Shown here one piece after another: positions 8,305-16,275 of a DNA stretch of 64,000 bases. Under the pieces are notes generated by a model. It saw nothing but the letters and a program-made list of their open reading frames with translations. It made no database searches and was not told the origin of the DNA. A program made the translations under genes and the position numbers. Within the stretch, counting starts at the first letter, position 1; every line of letters starts with the position of its first letter. This DNA comes from CAVQEG01 sp963711465 (GTDB lineage Bacteria > Bacteroidota > Ignavibacteria > OLB7): contig CAVQEG010000001.1 in NCBI GenBank assembly GCA_963711465.1, positions 1,488,001 to 1,552,000 on the forward strand, in the 5' to 3' direction.

Positions 8305-8847
8305 ATGAATGTCAGGTCAATGATTCTCACTGCCGCTCTTCTGATTGCCGGTGGCGCCGGCGCTTACGCTCAGTCGGCGAGCGTTTCCAGCTCGGCGACT
8401 ATCGAAACCCAGATCACGGCAGAGGCCACCTCGTCGTTGAGCTTCGGAACCATTTCCAAGGGCGCGACCGCCACCGTCGAGGCCTCGAGCGCCGACGCTG
8501 CGGCGGTTACGTTCAGTGGTGACGAAGGCGACAACATCACGGTCACCGTCCCGGCGACGGCGACGATCTCGACCACGTCGGGAGACGGTGCCGACATGAC
8601 CGTGTCGATCAACCGCGCCGGCCTGCTGGCGCATACCAGCGACGCCCAGGGAAGCGCTTCGACGCTCGATGCCTCCTCGGGAACGGCCACGACAGCGCTC
8701 AGTGATGACAATGGTGGCAACGGTACGAACAACGACGGCCTCGGTCAGTCCTACCTCTGGATCGGTGGTTCGGTGACTCCGACCGCCACCCAGCAGCGAG
8801 GCGTTTACTCCGGTACGTTCACCGTGTCGGCTGCCTACTCGAACTAG
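8305..8847 (+). CDS. Exported DUF4402 protein, copy 1
   Basis: A 180-residue secreted protein. The start at 8305 gives a signal peptide (M-N-V-R-S-M-I-L...A-Y-A-Q) and is preceded by AGAGGT with 9-nt spacing. The mature part is Ser/Thr/Ala-rich and beta-strand-like, with S-L-S-F-G-T-I near residue 50 and a C-terminal G-V-Y-S-G-T-F-T-V-S-A-A-Y. These are the opening and closing signatures of DUF4402, a family of small surface proteins of unknown function. The next gene is a clear paralogue sharing G-N-G-T-N-N-D-G-L-G-Q and the closing strand. It probably shares transcription with copy 2, 130 bp downstream. Confidence 0.75.
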   Translation: MNVRSMILTAALLIAGGAGAYAQSASVSSSATIETQITAEATSSLSFGTISKGATATVEASSADAAAVTFSGDEGDNITVTVPATATISTTSGDGADMTVSINRAGLLAHTSDAQGSASTLDASSGTATTALSDDNGGNGTNNDGLGQSYLWIGGSVTPTATQQRGVYSGTFTVSAAYSN

Positions 8848-8977
8848 TCAAGGTCCTTCGTGCCGTCGGTGCGCGCGATGAGTCGCACGTCCGTCACCGG
8901 CGGCCCCCCTTCAATTCATAACTCCATCCACATGCCCGCACACGCACGGGTGCACAACTACACCGACGGAGTACGGC

Positions 8978-9538
8978 ATGAACAATTCACGTTCAATTTC
9001 CACGGTTCTGGCGACCGTCGCCATCGCGGCGCTCATCTCACTTCCCTCGCCGGCAATGGCGCAATCGGCCAGCGTCACTGCCTCGAGCACGATCGAAACG
9101 CCGCTGACGGTTTCGTCGATCACGTCACTCGATTTCGGAACGATCCAACGCGGTCATAAGACCACGATTCACGAGAATGATGCCGAGGCCGCGGCCATCG
9201 TCGTAAGCGGTGATGCCGAGGACAACATCACCGTCGTCATTCCCGATGAATTCACGTTGACGACGAACTCCGGCGACGGCGGTTCGATGACCGTGGACAT
9301 TCGCAAAGAGCGCGTCCGATCCAATACGGTGAACAGCCAGAGACACGCGCATAATCACAACGTCAAGCACAGCGATCTGTCTTCAGCACTGAGCAGCGAC
9401 GACGATGGCAACGGAACGAATAACGACGGTCTCGGTCAGCTCTATGTCTGGTTCGGTGCCGATATCACTCCGAGCCACACGCAGCAACGTGGTGTCTACA
9501 GCGGCACCATTACCATTTCGGCCGCCTACTCCAATTGA
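8978..9538 (+). CDS. Exported DUF4402 protein, copy 2
   Basis: A 186-residue paralogue of the preceding gene with its own signal peptide (ending S-P-A-M-A-Q). It has L-D-F-G-T-I near residue 52 and the DUF4402 ending G-V-Y-S-G-T-I-T-I-S-A-A-Y-S-N. Compared with copy 1, its mid-section carries a basic, His/Asn-rich insert (Q-R-H-A-H-N-H-N-V-K-H), while the flanking G-N-G-T-N-N-D-G-L-G-Q block is identical. The start is preceded by a CGGAG ribosome-binding site. A strong terminator follows. Confidence 0.75.
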   Translation: MNNSRSISTVLATVAIAALISLPSPAMAQSASVTASSTIETPLTVSSITSLDFGTIQRGHKTTIHENDAEAAAIVVSGDAEDNITVVIPDEFTLTTNSGDGGSMTVDIRKERVRSNTVNSQRHAHNHNVKHSDLSSALSSDDDGNGTNNDGLGQLYVWFGADITPSHTQQRGVYSGTITISAAYSN

Positions 9539-9605
9539 GTTCCCGCGGCAGTCCTCGTTCGCCCTGCGAACGTATCCCTATAGACGCCGGTGCGCGTTCG
9601 GGTTG

Positions 9606-9627
9606 ACCGGACCGCACCGGTTTTTTT
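9606..9627 (+). terminator. Rho-independent terminator of the DUF4402 pair
   Basis: ACCGG (9606-9610) pairs with CCGGT (9617-9621) around a 6-nt loop and runs into seven consecutive T residues. It lies 68 nt after the copy-2 stop codon. Confidence 0.75.
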
Positions 9628-9771
9628 GCCGGGGAATTCCGGCGGACGGTGGAGCGTCCGCAGCGCGATCGCTGCGCCGAACAGCTGCTGCACGGGCGAA
9701 GCAACGAACGCAGCATTCCCGTCCGTCGCATTGCTCATGGGAAATCGTCGATCAGGGCCGGAAACAAAACG

Positions 9772-9812
9772 AAGAATGGTGAGCGGAACCAGCACGTCCG
9801 CTCACCATTCTT
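9772..9812 (-). terminator. Terminator hairpin of the sigma/anti-sigma operon
   Basis: A perfect 16-bp stem (9772-9787 with 9797-9812) has a 9-nt loop. On the minus strand it is followed by a T-rich tract (CGTTTTGTTT), which places it as terminator for the anti-sigma gene ending at 9882. It may act on both strands. Confidence 0.7.
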
Positions 9813-9881
9813 GTACCAACCCACCAGGAGTAGCACTCCATCACCATACGGTGTCATCGAATCAGGACTATCGCATACGAA

Positions 9882-10640
9882 TCACTGTTTCTTCGGCCGC
9901 TCGACATTCATGCGGAGGCTGACATCGTTGTTCGTCTCCGGAGGCAGATTCAGCATCGGACGCTCCGACGTGCCCGTTGATCCATCGGCGGCCGTCGAGC
10001 GGCTGCCGGCTCGCGTGTCGATACCCTTCGCGCCATCAGTGACCGCGTGTGTACCGGAGCCGGCGCGCGTACCGGTGGGCGCTGCGACATCGGGAATCGA
10101 TCGCGTGGCGTTCTCCGTGGACGCCGAGGATTCAACCGAAGGCGCGCCGCCCTGAGCCGGCGCGATCGCGCTGCCCGGCATAGACGGACCGACCGGAGGA
10201 TCGACCGAGCGCTCGACGGCCGGAGGCAACGCACCGGGCGACCGATCGTCGAGCAGACGCGGGCCGACCGTGACGGCAGTGCCGATGACGGCCGAGGCGC
10301 CGATGACACCCAGGAGCACGACCTTCCAGGCAGCCATGCCGGCTGCAGCCGAAGTGGCCGTGGCTCCCGATGAAGCCGCACCCGCCGCAGCGGCCGTAGC
10401 TCCCACTACCGCCGGCGTCGCCGCCAGCAGCGTCATCACCTTGTCGCGGTATGGACTGCGATCGCGTACCGCCGCCACGCTGTCGGACTGAATCGAGTTC
10501 TCGACGATCCGATACGATCTGAGCGTCCGCTGCAGCTCGTCGTCGACGGCGACGTTGAGGAAGAACTCCGACTCCTCGGCGGCGGTCATCTGGCCGGCGA
10601 GATATCGCTCAACGAGCTCCTCACGGTTGTGCTGCATCAT
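9882..10640 (-). CDS. Putative anti-sigma factor
   Basis: A 252-residue single-pass membrane protein. The N-terminus (L-V-E-R-Y-L-A-G-Q-M-T-A-A-E-E-S-E-F) matches the helical cytosolic domain of FCB anti-sigma factors; the Cys/His of the zinc-bound ZAS class are absent. An Ala-rich segment is followed by one transmembrane helix (about 104-127), then a long Pro/Ser/Thr-rich periplasmic tail ending in a charged motif. The start overlaps the stop of the sigma gene (ATGA; a second ATG is adjacent), which supports co-translation with its cognate sigma. The signal sensed is unknown. Confidence 0.75.
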   Translation of the reverse strand: MMQHNREELVERYLAGQMTAAEESEFFLNVAVDDELQRTLRSYRIVENSIQSDSVAAVRDRSPYRDKVMTLLAATPAVVGATAAAAGAASSGATATSAAAGMAAWKVVLLGVIGASAVIGTAVTVGPRLLDDRSPGALPPAVERSVDPPVGPSMPGSAIAPAQGGAPSVESSASTENATRSIPDVAAPTGTRAGSGTHAVTDGAKGIDTRAGSRSTAADGSTGTSERPMLNLPPETNNDVSLRMNVERPKKQ

Positions 10641-11275
10641 GACTTCTTCTCCTTGAGAGTTGAATGCGTAGCGTCGGTAAAGGGGCGAATTTCCCCTTCC
10701 TTCTCTACGGCGAGATAGGCCGAAATCATCCGTGCCAGTCGTGCACGCGCTCGATGTGCTCGCATCTTCACTGCACTGCCCGACTCCCCGCGCATCGCTC
10801 CGATGTCATCGTAGCTGTAGCCACAGTAGTTGTGCAGCACCAGCGCCTCACGCTGCTCCTCCGGCAGGCGATCGATCGCCTGACGAACGAGCTCCTCGAG
10901 ATGCGAGGGCTCGGCAATCGTCTCCGATGGATGCTCCGATTCGTAGAGCTGATCGATCGGCGTCGACGGCTTGCGACGCTGCAGGTGCTTCAGACATGCG
11001 TTGCGCGCCATGCGCATCAGGTAGCGGTCCGGATGTTCGATCGCGACCGGCTCCAGACGCATCTTGATGATCCGCTCCCAGATCGCCTGGACGATGTCCT
11101 CGGCGATCGCGGTGTCCCCTACCACCTTCGTGCAGTAGAGTCGAAGTCGCCGGTCGTATCGGTCGAACAACTCGACGAACGCGGGATCATCGCCCTGGAC
11201 GAACCGCTCGAACAGGATCGCGTCGCTCGGCTCTCGGGTCGTCTTTCGTGGAATTGTCGTTCCGGCCGCGGTCAT
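10637..11275 (-). CDS. ECF RNA polymerase sigma factor
   Basis: A 212-residue sigma-70 family factor. Region 2 (about 18-85) has F-V-E-L-F-D-R-Y-D-R-R-L-R-L-Y and A-E-D-I-V-Q-A-I-W-E-R-I. Region 4 (about 128-180) has L-P-E-E-Q-R-E-A-L-V-L-H and the helix-turn-helix Y-S-Y-D-D-I-G-A-M-R-G-E-S-G-S-A-V-K. The ATG at 11275 is supported by AGAGGA 9 nt upstream; longer readings add low-complexity residues. It is cotranscribed with the anti-sigma gene. Its regulon is unknown; the divergently transcribed secreted protein at 11583 is a candidate target by position only. Confidence 0.92.
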   Translation of the reverse strand: MTAAGTTIPRKTTREPSDAILFERFVQGDDPAFVELFDRYDRRLRLYCTKVVGDTAIAEDIVQAIWERIIKMRLEPVAIEHPDRYLMRMARNACLKHLQRRKPSTPIDQLYESEHPSETIAEPSHLEELVRQAIDRLPEEQREALVLHNYCGYSYDDIGAMRGESGSAVKMRAHRARARLARMISAYLAVEKEGEIRPFTDATHSTLKEKKS

Positions 11276-11582
11276 CCGTATTCCTCTGTACTGAAGCGGT
11301 TCTCTGTCGCGAACGGCACCCGATCCGTATCTTCGCGAATCCGGTCCGAATTCATACGTGGTCCAGATCGCCATCGCGCCATGTATTCGTAACGATCCGA
11401 TCCCGCGATCGAAGGTAACGCCGAGGTCGAAGTTTTTCTCCGCGTAACCTTTCGCCCTCTCCGGGGATCGTCCAAGTGGTGCACCGCAGATTCCCTCTCT
11501 GCCGCGTCCATCGACGCCCCATTCCCTTCGAAATGGCGCACCGCACCCGCGCCGACGTCCGGATGACCATTGCGAAGGCCAA
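11276..11582. other. 307-bp divergent intergenic region
   Basis: The region separates the sigma operon (minus) from the T9SS cargo gene (plus) and must hold both promoters. On the minus strand a -7-like element TACCTTCG lies at 11408-11415, without a clear -33 partner. On the plus side GAAGG precedes the ATG at 11583. No repeat or RNA structure was recognised. Confidence 0.4.
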
Positions 11583-14366
11583 ATGAATCGAATCCAACAC
11601 CGTGCGCTCCTCGCGATCCTGCTGATGCTCGGCGGCATGCCCGTCGCGCGCGCGCAGTCGTTTCTCGTCGCGCCGTCAGACAGCGTCGTGTTCGATTGCG
11701 TCGCCCTCGGCGAGCACCCCTCGAGCCGGATCGTGATCACCAACCGCGGAACGACCGAAGAGTCCCTCGCGCGAATCCGCTTCTCCGACGACTACTCCGC
11801 CCCCTTCAGCTTCCGCCCCGATCAGCCCCAGCGCGAACTCCGAAAGATCATCGTCGGTCCCGATCAGTCGGTGACCGTTCCGATCTGGTTCCTCGGCAGT
11901 GACGTTCCCGGAGTCTTCAGGAGTCGACTTGAATTCGATGGCGACGGGTCCGAGGGCGGCGATGCATGGAAATATCAGCTTGACGTTCGGGCGTCGGTCT
12001 TCCCTCCGTCGCGTGTGGAGGTGGCGCCGCGAGATCGCAACGTCCGCTTCGACCCGGTGGCAGCCGGCGATACCGCACGCTCGAGCATCCGCATCGCCAA
12101 TCCCGGCTGTCGAGTCGTGACCATCACCGATGTCTCGCTCTCCGATCCCCAGCACTTCCACGTCGTCACCGCCAACATCCCCGGGCGCCGACTCGCGCCG
12201 AGCGCCGATCCCGACAAGGCCGACAGCCTCGAGCTCGAGATTGCGTTCACCGCCACGACGCCTGATGACTACCAGGCCGACCTCGAGATTTCCAGCGATG
12301 CCGGCTCCGGCCAGCCCGCGTCGGTCCGTCTGATGGCAACCGCCGTGGCCCCGAAGCTGGAGATCGCACCGCGTCCGGTCGACTTCGGCGACGTCCCCGT
12401 CGCCTCCGTCGCGGTCCAACCCGTCGTCGTCCGCAATCCCGGTACTGAAGCGGTTGCAGTCACTTCGATGCGGATCCTCGACGGCAACGACGTGGAGCGC
12501 CGCGATTCGGTCTTCCGCATCCTCGGCAACCACGATTCGTTCACCGTGCCGCCCGGCGACTCCGTCGTCGTCGTTGCCGCCTTCCTTCCGAAGGTCGCAC
12601 GCGACGAGTTCGCAACGCTCGTCTTCGAGACCTCAGGCAGCTCGGTCGAACGGGTGGCATCGGGACTGACCGGGCATGGCGACGACACGGTCCTGCGCAC
12701 CCCGGGCTTCGGTCGACAGATCGACTTCGGCATCGTCCATGTGGACAGCCAGCAGATCCGTCGCGTGACGTTCGACTACGGACCCGACGCGGACGGGCCC
12801 ACGCTGCACATCGACTCGCTGCGTGTGATCGGTGGCGACGAAACGGCGTTCGCCGTCGAGGATCGCCCCGTCACGCTGCAACCGGGAGAATCGGTTGCGC
12901 CGGCCATGTCCTTCAGTCCGAACGCCGTCGGTCCGTTCCACTCAATGCTTCGGGTCTACTACCACATCGCCGACGATCCGCGCACACTCTTCCGTCCCGT
13001 CGCGCTCAGCGGACAGGGTGCCGAATGGTCGTCACACCTGATTGCCCAACCGAGCCCCGTCGATTTCGGCTCGGTCCTCGTCGGTGACACGGTCGAACGC
13101 GAGGTCGTGGTGCGGAATCCGGAGCAGGAACAGGAAGTCGTCGCCGGCGGTGCTGATCAACCGTACGTCGCCAATGGCATGTTCACCGTCGAATCGTCCA
13201 CCCCCCTGCCCCACGTCCTCTACCAGAACGACGCGATCGTCTTTCGAGTCCGGTTCGCAGCCACATCTCCGGGTCCTGCCATCGACACGCTCATCATTCA
13301 CGTTCAGGGCGAAAGCGAGCGGCTGGCGGTAGCGCTCATTGCCGACGTCGGCGTCGATTCGATTTCATTTTCACCGACCGCCATCGACGTTCTCACCGAT
13401 GGTCGAAATGCAGTCGACACGGTAATGACGCTCATCGCACCCGACGTCTACGGCGCGCGGGTGCAATCGATCGCCCTCGGTGGGCCGGAGGCCGAAGCGT
13501 TCGAAGTCGTGGGGATCGATCGTCAGCCGCCGTTCCGCATGACGCCCGGCGAGACGGTGAAGGTCACCCTCCGGGCGAATCCGCTTCCCGGTCGGAGAGC
13601 AGTCGCGCACCTGCTCGTAACGACTCCAACGGGTCGCGACGAGTCGGGCGACATTGCCGCGAACTGGACGATGAATGCGGCACGCCACCACGTGTTCTCC
13701 ATCACCGATACCACAGCGGACCTGACGCTCGACCAGCCGGCGCGTGTATATCTGGTTGCCGACCCGCCGCTGTCGGCATCCGAGCACGTCTCGACGCTGC
13801 GGGCGACCCTGGAATTCGATCGCACGTCACTCGTTGAATTCGAAGTTGCGCCTACGACCGACGCTTCGGTGTCGACTGCCGACAACGGGGGCAATCGCGT
13901 CGTTCTCACGCTCGAGCGCGACGACGGAATCGACGGCGACACGCTCGCGGCGATCGATTTCCGCGGTCACATCCGAAGCGATCCGATCAATCTCGTGGAC
14001 CTGCTGTCGGTGAATCTCTCGCCGGATGCCGCGGCAACCGTCGACGGGACGGTTCCTGGTCGTGTCATATTCGATGGGTGCGGGATCGGGGTGAATTCAG
14101 TGGCGAACCGGCCGGTGCGACTCTATGGCGTCACAGCCGTCGCGACCAACCGGCTCAGACTCGACTACACGGCGCCGGCCGATGGATCGGCAGTCGTGAC
14201 ATTGACGAATCTGGCCGGCGCGGAGGTATCTCGTACGGCGTTGCCGCCGGGTACCGGCTCGCTCCAGTCGATCGGGTTCGATACCGGAACCGTGGCACCT
14301 GGATTCTACATCCTCTCGATTCTGTCGAATACGGGCATCGCTTCGACGCCGATCAGCATCGAGTGA
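11583..14366 (+). CDS. Secreted choice-of-anchor-D (ASH-like) protein with T9SS sorting domain
   Basis: A 927-residue exported protein. A signal peptide (ends V-A-R-A-Q) is followed by several Ig-like repeats of the choice-of-anchor-D/ASPM-SPD2-hydin type. Their marker is V-D-F-G-x-V-x-V followed by V-V-V-R-N-P, near residues 262 and 492, with related copies between and after. The last 75 residues (L-R-L-D-Y-T-A-P...G-F-Y-I-L-S-I-L-S) fit a type-A T9SS C-terminal sorting domain, implying outer-membrane translocation and surface attachment. The start is supported by GAAGG 6 nt upstream. The role is probably structural or adhesive, inferred from architecture. Confidence 0.8.
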   Translation: MNRIQHRALLAILLMLGGMPVARAQSFLVAPSDSVVFDCVALGEHPSSRIVITNRGTTEESLARIRFSDDYSAPFSFRPDQPQRELRKIIVGPDQSVTVPIWFLGSDVPGVFRSRLEFDGDGSEGGDAWKYQLDVRASVFPPSRVEVAPRDRNVRFDPVAAGDTARSSIRIANPGCRVVTITDVSLSDPQHFHVVTANIPGRRLAPSADPDKADSLELEIAFTATTPDDYQADLEISSDAGSGQPASVRLMATAVAPKLEIAPRPVDFGDVPVASVAVQPVVVRNPGTEAVAVTSMRILDGNDVERRDSVFRILGNHDSFTVPPGDSVVVVAAFLPKVARDEFATLVFETSGSSVERVASGLTGHGDDTVLRTPGFGRQIDFGIVHVDSQQIRRVTFDYGPDADGPTLHIDSLRVIGGDETAFAVEDRPVTLQPGESVAPAMSFSPNAVGPFHSMLRVYYHIADDPRTLFRPVALSGQGAEWSSHLIAQPSPVDFGSVLVGDTVEREVVVRNPEQEQEVVAGGADQPYVANGMFTVESSTPLPHVLYQNDAIVFRVRFAATSPGPAIDTLIIHVQGESERLAVALIADVGVDSISFSPTAIDVLTDGRNAVDTVMTLIAPDVYGARVQSIALGGPEAEAFEVVGIDRQPPFRMTPGETVKVTLRANPLPGRRAVAHLLVTTPTGRDESGDIAANWTMNAARHHVFSITDTTADLTLDQPARVYLVADPPLSASEHVSTLRATLEFDRTSLVEFEVAPTTDASVSTADNGGNRVVLTLERDDGIDGDTLAAIDFRGHIRSDPINLVDLLSVNLSPDAAATVDGTVPGRVIFDGCGIGVNSVANRPVRLYGVTAVATNRLRLDYTAPADGSAVVTLTNLAGAEVSRTALPPGTGSLQSIGFDTGTVAPGFYILSILSNTGIASTPISIE

Positions 14367-14563
14367 GGGGCCCGAGGGCGCGAAAAATAAATTTTCCCCT
14401 CCCCGTTACCTGCGGGACCTGCGGGGGATCAATCCTGGTGATCGTCCCGGATTCCTGTCCGGGCGAACCCAACGAAATCAACAGGACGAATCGCGGGAGA
14501 CTCTCGACCGGCCCGCGAGCGGTCCAGCATTCCTCGGTCGAGACTACACCCAGGGAGATACAC

Positions 14564-15310
14564 ATGGGCAAACGAACACTTGCCATACTCGGCGCCGCGT
14601 TGCTGATCCTCGGTGGCGTCACCGGGTGCCAGGACGCCGCGACCACCGCTCCGACCACCGGATCGAGCAGCTACACCGAATCCGACTTCACCGTCTATGT
14701 ACCGGCCAAGCCGATCGTGATCGGTGACGAAACTGAGATTCCGTCGGTAGCCGAAGTCACGTCCGATGCGCAGCTCGGGATGAATCCGCCGAACGATCGT
14801 GGACACGGTCCGTCGGATCGTCACTTCAACGACGGTCGCGGGCACGACGGCAACGGAGGCGAAGGACATCCGCCGGTCGATCGACTGAACCTTCAGCCGA
14901 TGCGGTACCTGCAGATTCTCCACGGTCTCCGGCTGACCGACACCCAGTGGACGGCGGTGCGTCAGTGCCTGAGCGATTACCAGCTGTGCGTCCACTCGGA
15001 CCTCGACAGCGCCCGCGTTCGCCACGGCGAACTTCATCAGGCGCTCGTCGACAGTCTCCGCTCGGTTCACGCGGCGCTGCAGGACAGCACGATCACGCTC
15101 GAGCAGGCCCGCCAGCGCTACGAGCGTCTCGTCGGCGCCTACCGCGACGCGGTCGACACGCTGCGCACCCGACTGGACAATGCGTTGAGCGACTGTCGTG
15201 ACGCCTTCATCAGCTGCGTCGAGTCGAATCTGACCGCCGAGCAGATTGCTGCCTGGCGCGACGCGCTTCGCCGTATGCACGACGGCGGACCGGGACGTGG
15301 CAACGGCTGA
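14564..15310 (+). CDS. His-rich Spy-like (LTxxQ) lipoprotein
   Basis: A 248-residue lipoprotein with lipobox V-T-G-C; the ATG at 14564 follows CAGGGAGA. A disordered, His/Gly/Asp-rich stretch (about residues 80-105, with R-G-H-D-G-N-G-G-E-G-H) precedes a long helical domain. That domain carries two L-T-x-x-Q-type motifs, L-T-D-T-Q-W and L-T-A-E-Q-I-A-A-W, as in the CpxP/Spy periplasmic chaperone and metal-stress family. Each motif neighbours a C-x6-C pair (C-L-S-D-Y-Q-L-C and C-R-D-A-F-I-S-C). Metal binding or stress sensing is plausible but inferred. A strong terminator follows. Confidence 0.65.
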   Translation: MGKRTLAILGAALLILGGVTGCQDAATTAPTTGSSSYTESDFTVYVPAKPIVIGDETEIPSVAEVTSDAQLGMNPPNDRGHGPSDRHFNDGRGHDGNGGEGHPPVDRLNLQPMRYLQILHGLRLTDTQWTAVRQCLSDYQLCVHSDLDSARVRHGELHQALVDSLRSVHAALQDSTITLEQARQRYERLVGAYRDAVDTLRTRLDNALSDCRDAFISCVESNLTAEQIAAWRDALRRMHDGGPGRGNG

Positions 15311-15370
15311 GCGACGATGCATGCCGACGGAGCCTCCGCGGATGCAGCAGACGTCGGCCCGGCACTTTCC

Positions 15371-15410
15371 GAGAGGAGCGACACCACGCGTGTCGCTCCT
15401 CTCGTTGTTT
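15371..15410 (+). terminator. Rho-independent terminator after the Spy-like gene
   Basis: A 14-bp stem (15371-15384 with 15390-15403) and a 5-nt loop are followed by GTTGTTT. It lies 60 nt past the stop codon and separates this gene from the OmpA-family gene. Confidence 0.8.
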
Positions 15411-15441
15411 ATCGATCGCCCGAACCGCGGTAGATTTCGGG

Positions 15442-16275
15442 ATGCACCAACTGCTCGTGGTCCTGACGATCACGCTGATTTCCGTCACTCCGCTCATCGC
15501 GCAGGAGGATTCGACCGTCGCCCGGACCGCCGGTTCGACGTCCGGTCCCCTCATCGGACTGCGGATCGATCACACCTTCTCCACGACCAGCACCACCGTG
15601 GGCGACTTCTCCGTATTCGACTCGCCCGCATGCGGCATCTACGAGAACGGTTCGATCGACGATTGGAAGCTGGGCATCACCGCAGAGCTGCCGCGTCTGG
15701 TCGGAGATTTCGCGGGAGTAGCGCTGTCGATCTCCGCCGTGCCCACGTCGGTGGTGTATGCGGCCAATCCAGTCGGTCCACAGTTCCTCTACAACGAGGT
15801 CACCAGACGGCGTGATACGATCGATCGCCACTTCGAACTCGACGAACGTGGCCTCGCCGCGCGATTCGCACTTGCATTCCCCCTTGCCGTCACTTCACGA
15901 CTGAGCATCATTCCCGGCATCGCGCTCGGCGTTCCGATCGGTCTGACGACCTCGGCCGTCGACCACATCGAGCTGCCGGGCGCCAGCGACTCGCGTCCGC
16001 TCGAATACGCACGGCACTACCAACCGGCCACGCACCTCGCTGCGACGCTCTCCCTTGGCTACGCACTCGAGGCCGGTGACCGATTCCGCCTGCGGCCGGA
16101 GATCACCGGGAGTCTACGATCTCACGTCGAGACTCGAAACGACCAACGCGCGCGCCGCATCGGTGTCAGTCGGAATCGCCGCCCTGTGGGATCTGGGACC
16201 GCGCGCGACGCAGACCCCGCTCCCGCCGCAACCGCCGCCACTGCTCGCGCCCTCCATCGCCGTTCGGGGCGTTGA
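15442..16275 (+). CDS. OmpA-family outer-membrane protein, N-terminal part (frameshifted)
   Basis: This frame starts with a signal peptide (M-H-Q-L-L-V-V...L-I-A-Q) and continues as a beta-barrel-like domain to about residue 222. From about 16108 the translation turns into Arg-rich sequence lacking family character, while the downstream frame takes over with matching content. Removing one G from GGG at 16108-16110 joins the frames as P-E-I-T-G-V-Y-D-L-T-S-R-L-E. The two parts are thus one gene of about 675 residues (15442-17470), broken by a single-base insertion, a sequencing error or a programmed shift. Its promoter lies behind the terminator at 15371. Confidence 0.7.
   Translation: MHQLLVVLTITLISVTPLIAQEDSTVARTAGSTSGPLIGLRIDHTFSTTSTTVGDFSVFDSPACGIYENGSIDDWKLGITAELPRLVGDFAGVALSISAVPTSVVYAANPVGPQFLYNEVTRRRDTIDRHFELDERGLAARFALAFPLAVTSRLSIIPGIALGVPIGLTTSAVDHIELPGASDSRPLEYARHYQPATHLAATLSLGYALEAGDRFRLRPEITGSLRSHVETRNDQRARRIGVSRNRRPVGSGTARDADPAPAATAATARALHRRSGR

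Noticed and set aside
10637..11743. 368-codon reading of the sigma factor
   Set aside because: ECF factors are near 200 residues; the extension crosses the divergent promoter region and has no conserved residues.
15431..15438. TTTA-N19-TAGATTTC promoter before the OmpA-like gene
   Set aside because: It would place the transcript start at or inside the ATG at 15442; leaderless initiation is possible but unsupported.
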